The notes beneath the pieces are model-generated. The model did not search any database and was not told the DNA's origin. It saw only the letters and a program-made list of their open reading frames with translations. Below, in pieces: positions 42,019 through 51,620 of a DNA stretch of 64,000 nucleotides. Numbering within the stretch: the first letter of the stretch is position 1; each line of letters opens with the position of its first letter. The stretch is from Phenylobacterium sp. Its GTDB lineage: Bacteria > Pseudomonadota > Alphaproteobacteria > Caulobacterales > Caulobacteraceae. The position numbers and the translations under genes are program-made. Location of the stretch: NCBI RefSeq assembly GCF_016124325.1, contig NZ_WGNY01000019.1, forward strand, positions 62,001-126,000. The letters are read 5' to 3'.

Positions 42019-43248
42019 ATGGGCATGGCTGTCGTGACGTCCGCCAACGAGTCTTCCGCCCAACCGTCGCAGACGCCATGGGGCCTGGTGGTCCTTCTGG
42101 GGTCGCTGACGGCGATGGGCCCGCTGGCCATCGACATGTACCTGTCCAGCCTGCCGGCGATCGGGCGCTCGCTGCACGCCGACCCCGGCGAGACCCAGGC
42201 CACGGTCTCGGCGTTCCTGGCCGGCATGGCCGTGGGGCAGGTGATCTACGGCCCCTGGTCCGATCGCATCGGACGGCGCCTGCCGATCCTGGCCGGCGTC
42301 GCCATCTTCATCGTCGCCTCGGCGGGCTGCGCCCTGGCGGCTTCGGCGGGACAGCTGTTGGCCGGGCGGTTCATCCAGGCCCTCGGCGCCTGCGCCGGCG
42401 GGGTGGTCTCGCGCGCGGTTGTCCGGGACCGGTTCGACCATACCGAGACGGCGCGGGTGCTGAGCCTGATGATGCTGATCATGGGCCTGGCGCCGATCCT
42501 GGCTCCGCTGCTGGGCGCCGCGCTCCTGGCCTTCGGCGGCTGGCGGCTGAACTTCTGGTTCATGACGGCTTTCGGCGTGGCGATCGGCGTGGCGGCGATC
42601 CTGCGGCTCCGCGAATCCCGCTCCGAGGCCACGGCGACCCAGGCCCGCCAGGAGAACGCGTTCCAGTCCTATGTCGCGGTGCTCCGGGCGCGGCGCCTGG
42701 TGGGCTACGCGCTTGCCGGGGCGCTGAACGGGGCCACGCTGTTCACCTATCTCTCCTCGTCGCCTGGACTGCTGATGGGCACCTACGGCGTCTCGGTGGC
42801 GCTGTTCCCCTGGCTCTTCGGCCTCAACGCCGTGGGCATCATCGGCGGCAACCAGGTCAACCGCTTCGTCCTGCGCCGCCGCACGCCCGACCAGGTGCTG
42901 GCCCGATCCAGCCTGGTGGCGCTGGCGATCGGCGCCGTCATGGCGCTGGCCGTGTTCGTCGGGCTCGATGGGCCGTGGATCGTGCTGCCGCTGCTCTTCC
43001 TGCTGCTCTCCAGCTACGGGTTCATCCAGGGCAACACCATGGCCGGCGCCCTGAGCGTCGACCCGTTGCGGGCGGGCGCCATCTCGGCGCTGATGGGCAT
43101 GATGTCGTTCGGGGCCGGCGCCCTGGCGTCGATGCTGGCGGGCGTGCTGCACGACGGCACGCCCAGGCCCATGGCGGCGGTGATGTTCATCGCGCTCGCC
43201 GGCTCAGCCGCCTGCCTGCACGGCCTGGCCTTGCCGAAGAAGGCCTAG
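42019..43248 (+). CDS. MFS multidrug exporter of the Bcr/CflA family
   Basis: 409 residues, twelve predicted membrane helices. Typical Bcr/CflA features: TAMGPLAIDMYLSSLPAIGR in helix 1 (the acidic DMY residue), the loop motif GPWSDRIGRRLPILAG between helices 2 and 3, and RFIQALGACAGGVVSRAVVRD in helix 4-5. It probably exports drugs or metabolites by proton antiport. Start ATG 42019 or the in-frame ATG 42025. It converges with the DUF423 gene, overlapping by 4 bases. Confidence 0.92.
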   Translation: MGMAVVTSANESSAQPSQTPWGLVVLLGSLTAMGPLAIDMYLSSLPAIGRSLHADPGETQATVSAFLAGMAVGQVIYGPWSDRIGRRLPILAGVAIFIVASAGCALAASAGQLLAGRFIQALGACAGGVVSRAVVRDRFDHTETARVLSLMMLIMGLAPILAPLLGAALLAFGGWRLNFWFMTAFGVAIGVAAILRLRESRSEATATQARQENAFQSYVAVLRARRLVGYALAGALNGATLFTYLSSSPGLLMGTYGVSVALFPWLFGLNAVGIIGGNQVNRFVLRRRTPDQVLARSSLVALAIGAVMALAVFVGLDGPWIVLPLLFLLLSSYGFIQGNTMAGALSVDPLRAGAISALMGMMSFGAGALASMLAGVLHDGTPRPMAAVMFIALAGSAACLHGLALPKKA

Positions 43249-43607
43249 GACTGCCGCACCGCCGTCGCGGCCCAGGCCAGGACCAGCCACCCGGCCATGA
43301 AGGCGAGGCCGCCGATCGGGGTGACGGCGCCCAGCCAGCGCGGCCCGCCCAATCCCATGGCGTAGAGCGAGCTCGAGAAGACCGCCACGCCTGCGAGGAA
43401 CAGCGGGGCGGCGATCGCCGCCCGCGCGCCGCCCATCTGCCAGACGAGCGCGCAGGCGAACACCGCCAGGCAATGGGCGAGCCCGTACTCGGCGCCGGTG
43501 CGCAGCCAGCCCTGCAGCTTCGGGTCGGAGACGCCGTGGGCGCCGAACGCGCCGAAGCCCACCGAGGCGAGGCCGCCGAGGGCGGCGAGAATCATCCAGA
43601 GACGCAT
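43245..43607 (-). CDS. DUF423-family small membrane protein
   Basis: 120 residues with four membrane helices; [20 protein letters not shown] and FGAHGVSDPKLQGWLRTGAEY match the DUF423 (YgdD-like) pattern. Function is unknown. Its ATG shares a base with the amidase stop (TGATG), so it is the last gene of a coupled trio. Confidence 0.9.
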   Translation of the reverse strand: MRLWMILAALGGLASVGFGAFGAHGVSDPKLQGWLRTGAEYGLAHCLAVFACALVWQMGGARAAIAAPLFLAGVAVFSSSLYAMGLGGPRWLGAVTPIGGLAFMAGWLVLAWAATAVRQS

Positions 43608-45040
43608 CAGCCCCACACCCTCGGGCGGCGATCCTTCCACGGCGCTTCCTTTTCGAGCTGGGCGGCCAGCCGGAACAGGGTGGCCTCGTCGGCGTAGCGG
43701 CCGGTGAACATCATCCCGATCGGCAGGCCGTTGGAGTCCATTTCCAGAGGCAGCGACATGGACGGCTGGCCCGAGAAGTTGAACGGCGGGGTGAACGGGA
43801 AGACGCGGGCCTGGCGCCGGTTCACCTCCTTGGGCTCCAGATTGACCGGATCGATGAAGCCGATCTCGGGGACGGGCGTGCCGAGCACGGGCGTCAGATA
43901 GACGTCGACATCCTCGAAGAAGGCCAGCGTCTGCCGGTTCAGCATGCGCGTCTCCTGGAGCGAGCGCATGACGTCGGCTCCGGTCTGCCGCCGGCCGGCC
44001 TTGAGCGACGCCCAGGTGAGGGGCTCCAGTTCGTCGGGTTCCGGCTCGTGGCCCACCTGCTCGATCAGCCGGGCCATGCCCGCGGCGAAGTTGGCCGCCG
44101 CCGCCGGACCGCGCGAGGCGAACAGCGCGCGGTAGTCGATGCCCAGCCCTTTCTCGATCACCTCGTGGCCCAGTCCCTTCAGCAAGGCGGCGGTGCGCTC
44201 CAGCGCGTCCTGGATCTCGGGGTCGATCGGCCGACCCGAAGGGGTCTCGGACGACCAGGCGATCCGCAGCTTGCCGGGACTGCGCTGCACCTCTTCGAGA
44301 TAGGGCCGCTCCTTCGGCGGGGCCGGGTAGGGCGAGCCGGGCTCGGGATAGCCCGTGGCGTCCAGCATGGCGGCGGAGTCGCGCACCGTGCGGCTGACCA
44401 CGTGGTCGACCACGTTGCCCAGCGCATAGTCGAAGCCGTCCGGCATGTTCGGGTTGCGGTCGCGCGTGACCTTCAGGCCCACCAGCCCGCAGCAGGCCGC
44501 CGGGATGCGGATCGAGCCCAAGCCGTCCGAGGCGTGCGCCAGCGGCACGATGCCGGCCGCCACGGCCGAGGCCGCGCCGCCCGACGATCCGCCCGAGATG
44601 TGATTGGGGTTCCAGGGGTTGCGGCAAGGACCTAAGGCCGCGCTCTCGGTCGTCCCGGTGATGCCGTACTCCGGCGTGTTGGTCTTGCCGAGCGGGATCA
44701 CGCCGGCGGCGCGGAAGCGGGCGGTCAGACCGCCGTCCTCGGTGTCGACCACGCCTCGGGCGAACTTGCTGCCGTGGCTTCGAGGCCAGCCGGCCACCGG
44801 CATGCCCAGGTCCTTGATCAGGAACGGCACCCCCTTGAAGGGTCCGTCCGGCAGCGCTTCGGTGGCCCAGCGGCGGGCGTCTTCGTAGCCTTTGTAGACC
44901 ACCGCGTTCAGGGTGGGATTGTGGTCCTCGATCCGGTCGATGGCGGCCTCGACCAGCTCGCCCGGCGTCACGGCGCGCTTGCGGACCAGCTCGGCCAGGC
45001 CCAGCCCGTCGTACTCGGAAAAGGTCGTCATCTTGGGCAT
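43607..45040 (-). CDS. Amidase signature family hydrolase
   Basis: 477 residues from ATG 45040. The Ser-cisSer-Lys triad is readable: Lys in VPFLIKDLG, cis-Ser in [16 protein letters not shown], and nucleophile Ser in [13 protein letters not shown] (where DGGGSIR is more usual, so Leu replaces one Gly). It hydrolyses an amide of unknown kind. It is coupled by TGATG overlaps to the aminotransferase upstream and DUF423 downstream, suggesting a shared catabolic or biosynthetic route. Confidence 0.93.
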   Translation of the reverse strand: MPKMTTFSEYDGLGLAELVRKRAVTPGELVEAAIDRIEDHNPTLNAVVYKGYEDARRWATEALPDGPFKGVPFLIKDLGMPVAGWPRSHGSKFARGVVDTEDGGLTARFRAAGVIPLGKTNTPEYGITGTTESAALGPCRNPWNPNHISGGSSGGAASAVAAGIVPLAHASDGLGSIRIPAACCGLVGLKVTRDRNPNMPDGFDYALGNVVDHVVSRTVRDSAAMLDATGYPEPGSPYPAPPKERPYLEEVQRSPGKLRIAWSSETPSGRPIDPEIQDALERTAALLKGLGHEVIEKGLGIDYRALFASRGPAAAANFAAGMARLIEQVGHEPEPDELEPLTWASLKAGRRQTGADVMRSLQETRMLNRQTLAFFEDVDVYLTPVLGTPVPEIGFIDPVNLEPKEVNRRQARVFPFTPPFNFSGQPSMSLPLEMDSNGLPIGMMFTGRYADEATLFRLAAQLEKEAPWKDRRPRVWG

Positions 45041-46317
45041 CAACGGGCTCCGGCGGTGAGGAAGGCCAGCTTCTCGACGGGCTCGAGGTCGCGCACCTGG
45101 CGCTTCAGGGCGGAGAAGGCGCCCTCGGCGGCATCGAGCGCGCCGTCCACGTCGGCCTCGGTCATGGCCGCGCAGAAGAACATGTTGTGCCAGGGGTGGG
45201 CGTAGACGCCGCGCGACAGCATCTCCGAGGCGAAGCAGAAGCCCTTGCGCAGGTCGGGGTCGTCGTCGAACAGGAACAGCGGCATGACCGCGGGGCCCGT
45301 CTGGCGCAGGCCGAAGCCGGCCGCCGCGGCGCGCTCGGCCAAGCCCGCGCGCAGGCGCTCGCCCAGGGCGGTGATGCGCTCCAGGTAGTCGGTCTCGCGG
45401 ATCAGCCTCAACGTCTCCAGCGCCGCCGCCATGGTCGCGGCCTGGAACCAGAACGAGCCGGTCACGAAGATCGAGGACGCGGCCTTGCGGGCCTTGTCCG
45501 AGCCCAGCATCACTGACAGCGGATGGCCGTTGGCCAGGCACTTGCCCCAGCTCGACAGGTCGGGCTCGACGCCGATGCGGCTCCACGAGCAGTCGCGCGA
45601 GAGACGGAAGCCGGCCCGCACCTCGTCCACCACCAGGAGCGCGCCTGTGGCGTCGCACAGTTCGCGCGCGCGGCGGGCGTAGGCGGCGTCGGGCTCGGCC
45701 TGGTCGACGAAGGCGTCGTGCTTGAACGGCGCGGCGAAGATGGCCGCCAGGTCGTCGCCGGCTTCGGCCACCGCCGCCTCGAGGCTGGCGACATCGTTGT
45801 AGTCGCAGAAGATCTGGTTGGCGCGGTCGCTGTCGATCACGCCGGTGGGCCGGGTCACGCACCATGGGGCCGCGCCGTGGTAGGCGCCCTTGGCCCGGAT
45901 GACCTTGCGCCGCCTGGTGTGGGCTCGGGCGGTGGTGAGCGCCATGGTCGTGGCGTCGGTGCCGTTCTTGCAGAAGATCGCCCAGTCTGCATGGCTCACC
46001 ATGCCCACCAGCGCCTCGGCCAGCTCCACCATCAGCCCGGTGGGGCCGGTCATCGTATCGCCCTGGCCGAGCTGGCGGACGAAGGCGGCGTCGATCTCGG
46101 GATGGGCGTAGCCGAACAGGTTCGGCCCGTAGGCGCACATCAGGTCGAGGTAGCGGTTGCCGTCGGCGTCCCAGATATGCGCGCCTTCACCGCGCGAGAA
46201 GAACTGCGGATAGTCGTCGGGCAGCAGGCCGACCGACTGGTGGCCGTACATGCCGCCGGGGATCACGGCGGCGGCGCGCTCGCGCAGTTCGCGGTCGCGA
46301 CTGTTGGGACGGCTCAT
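45040..46317 (-). CDS. Class III aminotransferase, glutamate-1-semialdehyde aminomutase-like
   Basis: 425 residues, PLP-dependent. It begins with the HemL-type pattern VIPGGMYGHQSV, then GAHIWDADGNRYLDLMCAYG; the cofactor contacts include VDEVRAGFRLS and the PLP Lys in SSWGKCLANGHPLS. It resembles HemL, but its pairing with an amidase points to a specialised aminotransferase or aminomutase, not tetrapyrrole synthesis. The substrate is unknown. It is the first gene of the three-gene operon. Confidence 0.85.
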   Translation of the reverse strand: MSRPNSRDRELRERAAAVIPGGMYGHQSVGLLPDDYPQFFSRGEGAHIWDADGNRYLDLMCAYGPNLFGYAHPEIDAAFVRQLGQGDTMTGPTGLMVELAEALVGMVSHADWAIFCKNGTDATTMALTTARAHTRRRKVIRAKGAYHGAAPWCVTRPTGVIDSDRANQIFCDYNDVASLEAAVAEAGDDLAAIFAAPFKHDAFVDQAEPDAAYARRARELCDATGALLVVDEVRAGFRLSRDCSWSRIGVEPDLSSWGKCLANGHPLSVMLGSDKARKAASSIFVTGSFWFQAATMAAALETLRLIRETDYLERITALGERLRAGLAERAAAAGFGLRQTGPAVMPLFLFDDDPDLRKGFCFASEMLSRGVYAHPWHNMFFCAAMTEADVDGALDAAEGAFSALKRQVRDLEPVEKLAFLTAGAR

Positions 46318-46356
46318 CTCGGGGTCCTCCTGCGGCGTCGGCGCACCATAGGCCGT

Positions 46357-46593
46357 TCAATCCCGCCACTGGAAGACGTCCTCGACGCTGGCGCCGAAGA
46401 CGCGCGCGATGCGGAACGCCGCCTTGAGCGAAGGGGAGTATTTACCCGCGTCGATGGCGGCGATGGTCTGGCGAGGCGGCCGCGGCGGCCGACCGCAATG
46501 GGAAAGCGCTGCTTTCGCGCTTTTCTGCCCCATCGTGGCCCGCAAGACAGGGGAATCGTCGTCCTGAGCGCACGACGCCTTGTGTTCTGTCAT
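46357..46593 (-). pseudogene. Truncated XRE-family helix-turn-helix regulator (YozG-like)
   Basis: The last ~38 residues (from 46473 down) match the end of small Cro/CI-type regulators: RQTIAAIDAGKYSPSLKAAF and RIARVFGASVEDVFQWRD. In intact relatives this is preceded by a first helix and the SQ..LA..LGVS turn. Here the preceding codons (GQKSAKAALSHCGRPPRPP) are unrelated, in all three frames. The 5' half appears to have been lost or replaced near a GGCCGCCGCGGCC palindrome (~46480-46495). The remaining frame may still be translated but should not bind DNA normally. Confidence 0.6.
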
Positions 46594-46604
46594 ACGCCTG
46601 TAGG

Positions 46605-47633
46605 ATGGTTGACCGTCATTTACGGTTGGGCGGATGGCTCATGCTGGCTCAAGAACCCCGGGCGATCGTCAACGAAGGCGTCGTTTGCGACCCTCATCTG
46701 CGTTGCGACAATTGCGGCGCGACCGGAGAGGTCGTCCACACCGGTCTCCGTGACCACGAGTTCGGCGCGCCGGGGGTATGGTCGACCCGCCGATGCGCCA
46801 AGTGCGGGCTGGCCTGGCTCGACCCCAGGCCTTGACCCGACGAGATCGGCAAGCTCTACGACGGATACTGGACGCACGTCGCGGAGGACGAAGAGCTTCC
46901 GCCGATCGTCCCCCAGGCCTCCGGGGCCAAGCAGAAGCTCGCGAAACGCCTGCTCGGCGCCGTTCTCTTCTGGCGGCGCATGTCGTTCCTCACGGACAAC
47001 CGCTATCTGAGCGACATGCCGCCCGGCCGGCTGCTCGACGTCGGCTGTGGAACCGGCGCGTACGTGGCGTGGATGGCGCGCGAGGGATGGGACGCCCACG
47101 GCATCGACTTCGACGCCGACGCCGTGGCGACGGCGCGCCGCTATCCGGGCGTCGACGCTCGCGTCGGCGACCTCGCGTCGCAGAAATACCCCGACGACCA
47201 CTTCGACGCCGTCGTGCTCAGCAACGTGATCGAGCATCTGCTGGATCCCCAGGGGGTGTTCGACGAATGCCGGCGCATTCTGGCGCCGGGCGGACGGCTG
47301 GTGATGATCACGCCGAACGTCGACGCCCTGGGGCACAAGCTCTTCGGCCCCGATTGGCGTGGCCTCGAGCCGCCCCGCCACCTCTTCCTCTTCCCGGGCG
47401 ACGTGCTCGAAAAGATGGGCCGGAAGGCCGGGTTCAAGAAGGTCGACGTCTTCAGTTCGCCGGGCAGCCGCTCGGCCGCCGAGTACGTCCTGGACCAATC
47501 GACCAAGGTGGCCCAGGCGAACGGCCGGGCGGCGCCCCGCGTCTCCGCCGGCCAGATCGCGCTGCAGGAACGAGCGCTGGACCTGCTCGGTCTCAAGCGC
47601 GGCGAATGGGTGGTGTTGGTGGCGACGAAATAG
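46605..47633 (+). pseudogene. Zinc-ribbon class I methyltransferase interrupted by an in-frame UGA
   Basis: One frame carries a full-length methyltransferase except for TGA at 46833-46835. Upstream is a zinc-ribbon: CDNCGATGE then CAKCGLAWLDPRP. After the TGA the frame continues PDEIGKLYDGYW, as expected for the family, through SAM motif [18 protein letters not shown] and FDAVVLSNVIEHLLDP, RILAPGGRLVMITPN, to the end at 47633. The downstream part alone could restart at ATG 46980 and keep the SAM domain. It is either a nonsense pseudogene, a sequencing error or a readthrough case. Relatives methylate polysaccharide or small-molecule substrates. Confidence 0.72.
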
Positions 47634-47704
47634 GCCGCCTGTCAGCGGCGGCCTGATGGAAGCTCGACCACGACAAGGCGAGCGGCGCGCAGTATAGGCC
47701 GGGC

Positions 47705-48871
47705 GTGTTGTCGCTCCCGGTCCGGCTCGGCCTCTACTATTCGGCGATCTTCATCGGGACGGGCGCGAGCTCGCCCTATATGCCCGTGTGGTTCCATCAC
47801 CACGGCCTGTCCGGCGCCCAGATCGGGCTGATCCTTTCGCTGCCCATGCTGGCGCGGGCGCTGAGCGCGCCCATGCTGGCGATCTGGGCCGACAGCTTCC
47901 GTTTGCGGCGCACGCCGCTGATCGTCATGGGCCTGGGCGTCGCGGTCGCCTACGCCCTGATGGCGCTGCCGTTGGGCTTCGCAGGGTGGGCCGTGGTTTG
48001 GTTCGCCGCCTCGTCGGCGTTCTCGACGCTTTCGCCGCTGACCGACGTCATCGTGCTGAGCCGCGCCCGGCGTGACGGGTTCAACTACGGCTGGCCGCGC
48101 GGCATCGGCTCGGCGGCCTTCATCGTGGCCAACATCGTGATGGGCGCGGTCCTGACCTGGGGATCGCCCGAGCTGGTGCTCGTCTGGATCACCGCGGCCG
48201 CCGCGCTCGCCGGACTCGCGGCGCGCTGGTTGCTGCCGGCCGATCCGGTCCACGAGGACGGCGCGGCGGTGAGGGCGCAGGATCGCTTCGCCGGGCTGGG
48301 CGAACTGCTCCGGGATCCGGGCTTCATGACCGCCACCCTGGCCGCCGGCCTCATCCAGTCGGCGCACGCGTTCTACTATGGCTTCTCGACCCTGGCCTGG
48401 AAGCAGCAGGGGATCCCCGAAAGCCTGACCGGCGTGCTCTGGGGCGTGGGCGTCGGCGCCGAGGTGGCGTTCATGTGGTTCTTCGAGCCGTGGCGACGGC
48501 GGGTCGGTCCGCGGAACCTGCTCGTGCTGGGCGGCGTGGCCGCGGTGATCCGGTGGACGGCGCTGGCCTTTGCGCCGCCGCTCTGGCTGGTCTTCCCGCT
48601 GCAGACCCTGCACGTGCTGAGCTATGCGGCGACCTTCCTGGCCTCGCTCCAGCTCGTCGAGCGGCTGTCCACGCCGCGCAACGCCTCGGCGGCCCAGGCG
48701 ATCAATTCGGCGCTCTCCGGCGGCGTGCTGAGCGGCCTGGCCACCATGGCGTCAGGCCCCCTGTTCGATCGGTTCGGCGCCCAGGGCTATTTCCTGATGA
48801 GCGCCATGTGCGTGGCGGGACTGATCGGAGCCCTGCGGCTTTATGGAGTGCGCAGGCTCGACCCGGCCTGA
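47705..48871 (+). CDS. MFS transporter of the 3-phenylpropionate/HcaT-like group
   Basis: 388 residues from GTG 47705, twelve predicted helices. The N terminus VRLGLYYSAIFIGTGASSPY and the region MPVWFHHHGLSGAQIGLILS match the HcaT/LacY-nucleoside-symporter-like branch (MFS_1_like). The substrate cannot be deduced. It is on the same strand as the broken methyltransferase and is followed by the lactonase gene with its own ribosome-binding site. Confidence 0.87.
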   Translation: MLSLPVRLGLYYSAIFIGTGASSPYMPVWFHHHGLSGAQIGLILSLPMLARALSAPMLAIWADSFRLRRTPLIVMGLGVAVAYALMALPLGFAGWAVVWFAASSAFSTLSPLTDVIVLSRARRDGFNYGWPRGIGSAAFIVANIVMGAVLTWGSPELVLVWITAAAALAGLAARWLLPADPVHEDGAAVRAQDRFAGLGELLRDPGFMTATLAAGLIQSAHAFYYGFSTLAWKQQGIPESLTGVLWGVGVGAEVAFMWFFEPWRRRVGPRNLLVLGGVAAVIRWTALAFAPPLWLVFPLQTLHVLSYAATFLASLQLVERLSTPRNASAAQAINSALSGGVLSGLATMASGPLFDRFGAQGYFLMSAMCVAGLIGALRLYGVRRLDPA

Positions 48872-48907
48872 ACGGACGCCTACGATCCGTGAAAACGGGA
48901 GGCGACC

Positions 48908-49669
48908 ATGGGCTTGCGCTTGTTCGGCTGCGTCTGCGGCCAGTTCCACAGCCCGGCTGAAGGCCTGGGCATGGCCGGCGGCGGGCGCGTCTCGGTGCCC
49001 GTGCCGTTCTACGTGATCGAGCATCCCGATGGCGTGGCGCTGTTCGACTGCGGCTTCTCCACCAGCCTGCACACGCCTGGCGACCCCTACCTTCAGGCGC
49101 TGCGCAGCCAGGACCTCGACATCACCTTCGGCGAGGAGGAGACCGTCGAGGCGCAGTTGCAGCGCCTGGACATCGATCCGGCGCGGGTCCGCTACGTCGT
49201 GCTCTCGCACCTCCATTTCGACCATTCCGGGGGCCTGCATCAGATCCCGAACGCCAGGCTGGTGGTCCAGAAGCGCGAGTGGGAGGCGGGTTTCGACGAC
49301 GAGGTGGCGTCGCGCTACTTCCTGCCCCGGCGCTACTATGACCTCGGCCACGCCGTCACACTGGTCGATGGCGAACACGACCTCTTCGGCGACGGCTCGG
49401 TCACCTGCATCCCCAGCTTCGGCCACACGCCCGGTCACCAGTCGCTGCGCGTGCGGAGCGACCAGGGCGACCACATCCTGGTTGGGGACGCCTGCTACAA
49501 CTGCCAGGTCGTCGAGACGCGCGACTTTCCAGCCTATTCCGACCACGCCCTGATGAACCGCTCCCTGGACGGCCTCCTGGCCCGGCGCGACGCCGGAACC
49601 GTGATGGTCTATGGCCACGATCCGGACCAGTGGGGCGCCGACGCGGTGCTTCCTTCCGCCCGGGCCTGA
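48908..49669 (+). CDS. N-acyl homoserine lactonase-type metallo-beta-lactamase-fold hydrolase
   Basis: 253 residues. The dinuclear zinc site is complete: HLHFDHSGG, the His of FGHTPGHQSL, the Asp of LVGDACYN, and the His of VYGHDPDQW. Close relatives of AiiA/AttM open the lactone ring of acyl-homoserine lactone signals; other lactones or esters are possible. GGGAGG lies upstream of the ATG. There is no LuxI/LuxR gene nearby, so any quorum-quenching role would be against foreign signals or distant genes. Confidence 0.88.
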   Translation: MGLRLFGCVCGQFHSPAEGLGMAGGGRVSVPVPFYVIEHPDGVALFDCGFSTSLHTPGDPYLQALRSQDLDITFGEEETVEAQLQRLDIDPARVRYVVLSHLHFDHSGGLHQIPNARLVVQKREWEAGFDDEVASRYFLPRRYYDLGHAVTLVDGEHDLFGDGSVTCIPSFGHTPGHQSLRVRSDQGDHILVGDACYNCQVVETRDFPAYSDHALMNRSLDGLLARRDAGTVMVYGHDPDQWGADAVLPSARA

Positions 49670-49731
49670 CGTGGCGACACGCTTGCAGGCCTCCCAGCCT
49701 GGGCGCCTATGATGGGTCCAGGAGGAAGCCC

Positions 49732-50751
49732 ATGCGTGCGTTGAACGTGTCCGCCCCGTGGGGCGTGGACGCCCTTCAGGTGGTCGAAGTCGCCGACCCG
49801 AGGCCCGGACCGGGCCAGGTCCTGGTGCGGATGAAGGCCGTGTCGCTGAACTATCGCGACCTCCTGATGGTCAACGGCATGTACGGCCGCGGCGCCGCGA
49901 ATACGAGCGATGTGATCACGCCCTTTTCCGATGGCTGCGGCGTGGTCGAAGCGGTGGGCGATGGGGTGACGCGGTTCCGCCCCGGCGAACGGGTCTCGAC
50001 GCTGTTCTTCCAGAACTGGGTGTCCGGGCCGCCGACGCTGGAGAAGCTGGTGAGCGCGCTTGGCTTTCCGATCCCGGGCGCTGGCGCGGAACTTCAGGTG
50101 TTCAGTGAGGAAGGCCTGTCCAAGGTCCCGGAATTCCTTACCGATCATCAGGTCGCGACCCTGCCGTGTGCGGCCCTGACCGCATGGCGCGGGCTCTTCC
50201 ACGACGCGCGCCTGGAGCCGGGCGACACGGTGGTGCTCCAGGGCACGGGCGGGGTCTCGATCTTCGGGCTGCAATTCGCCAAGGCGGCGGGCTACCGCAC
50301 GCTGATCACCTCTTCCTCCGACGAGAAGCTGGAGCGCGCCCGTGCGCTGGGCGCCGACCACGTGGTCAACTATCGCGCCGCGCCGGAGTGGTCGAAGGCG
50401 GTTCGCGAGGTCACCTCTGGGCGCGGAGCCGACTACATCATGGAGGTCGGCGGCGCCGGCACAATCCACGAAAGCATGAAGGCCGTCCGCATCGGTGGGC
50501 ACATCGCGATCATCGGCGTGGTCGCCGGCGCCGGCGAACCCTTCAACCCGGCGGCCCTGATCGCGAATTCCGCGAAACTACAAGGTCTTTCCGTGGGTTC
50601 GCGCGACATGTTCGAAGCCATGTGCCGGGCGATCGAACTGCACCGGATCGAGCCGGTCGTCGATAAGGTGTTCCCGTGGATCGAGGCGAAGGCGGCGTTC
50701 GCCGCGATGGCCGCGGGCGAGCATTTCGGCAAGATCGTCCTGGAGTTCTAG
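49732..50751 (+). CDS. Medium-chain dehydrogenase/reductase (zinc-independent, quinone oxidoreductase-like)
   Basis: 339 residues from ATG 49732, preceded by CAGGAGGAAG. The GroES-like domain has NYRDLLMVNGMYG and CGVVEAVGDGVTRFRPGERV; the Rossmann domain has VVLQGTGGVSIFGLQFAKAA with the NAD(P) loop. The zinc ligand cysteines of true alcohol dehydrogenases are absent, pointing to NADPH-dependent quinone or enoyl reduction. Its substrate is unknown. Confidence 0.9.
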   Translation: MRALNVSAPWGVDALQVVEVADPRPGPGQVLVRMKAVSLNYRDLLMVNGMYGRGAANTSDVITPFSDGCGVVEAVGDGVTRFRPGERVSTLFFQNWVSGPPTLEKLVSALGFPIPGAGAELQVFSEEGLSKVPEFLTDHQVATLPCAALTAWRGLFHDARLEPGDTVVLQGTGGVSIFGLQFAKAAGYRTLITSSSDEKLERARALGADHVVNYRAAPEWSKAVREVTSGRGADYIMEVGGAGTIHESMKAVRIGGHIAIIGVVAGAGEPFNPAALIANSAKLQGLSVGSRDMFEAMCRAIELHRIEPVVDKVFPWIEAKAAFAAMAAGEHFGKIVLEF

Positions 50752-50774
50752 GGCGCCGGGCCCGCCTGAGGCCT

Positions 50775-51542
50775 CTAGAACAGCAGGACGGCCTGCCAGA
50801 CGGCGAGCCCCACAACGACGCCGCCGACCAGCCAGGTCAGGAGGCGCAGCGGCAGGACCTTGGTCATCCAGCCGGCCACGGGCGCGGCGATCACGCCGCC
50901 GGCGATCAGGCCGGCGAGCGACCAGAGCAGGCCGCGCAGGCCTTCCGTCGCCCAGTGGCCGCTGAGCAGGCTGGCCAGGAAGGTCACCGAGGTCGCCACC
51001 GCGACGAACACCTCGGCGGCGTTGGTCGTGCCGATGGCCTTGCGGGGATCGGCGCCGGCGCCCATCAGCGAGCTGGTCACCACCGGGCCCCATCCGCCGC
51101 CGCCGATCGCGTCGAAGAAGCCGCCCAGCAGGCCCAGGGGCAGGGGTGAGCGCCACGAGAACACCTTCGGCCGCGTCTGGCGCCAGGCGCGATAGAGGAT
51201 GACCAGGCCCATCAAACCCAGCCAGGCGACGACGTAGGGCTTGACCACCTCGCCGGGGATCGAGGTCAGCACATAGGCGCCCAGGCCGCCGCCCAGCACG
51301 CCGCCGCCGGCCAGCAGGGCCAGCAGCTTCCAGTCCACATTGCCGTAGACGATGTGCGAGACGCCCGACGCGACGCCCGTGAACATCTTGGCGGCGTGAA
51401 CGCTGGCCGAGGCGTTGGCCGGGGTGACGCCGAAGCTCAGCAGCACCGAGGTGGAGATGACGCCGTAGGCCATGCCCAGGGCGCCGTCCACCAGCTGGGC
51501 CGCGAAGCCGACGGCGCCGAAGAGCCAGAAGTCCGGGTCCAT
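50775..51542 (-). CDS. TSUP-family (TauE/SafE) sulfite/organosulfonate permease
   Basis: 255 residues, about eight membrane helices, with the two TSUP repeat motifs GFAAQLVDGALGMAYG and GLLGGFFDAIGGGGWGPVV. Members export sulfite or take up sulfonates. It lies downstream of cysD-cysNC on the same strand (78-base gap), so it fits sulfur-assimilation control, perhaps exporting excess sulfite. Confidence 0.9.
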   Translation of the reverse strand: MDPDFWLFGAVGFAAQLVDGALGMAYGVISTSVLLSFGVTPANASASVHAAKMFTGVASGVSHIVYGNVDWKLLALLAGGGVLGGGLGAYVLTSIPGEVVKPYVVAWLGLMGLVILYRAWRQTRPKVFSWRSPLPLGLLGGFFDAIGGGGWGPVVTSSLMGAGADPRKAIGTTNAAEVFVAVATSVTFLASLLSGHWATEGLRGLLWSLAGLIAGGVIAAPVAGWMTKVLPLRLLTWLVGGVVVGLAVWQAVLLF

Positions 51543-51620
51543 CGTTTCGAGGTTCCTCGTGCGGGCGCCGAAATCTGAACGAAGAAGGCCCGCGGGATCA
51601 CCCGCGCGCCCGGCCGTCGG

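Noticed and set aside
46833..46835. In-frame UGA as a selenocysteine codon
   Set aside because: The position lies between Pro residues in a loop, not at a catalytic Cys, and no selenocysteine insertion hairpin is evident just downstream.
48908..49669. Complete quorum-sensing or quorum-quenching locus
   Set aside because: Only the lactonase-type enzyme is present; no LuxI/LuxR-like genes are in the window.
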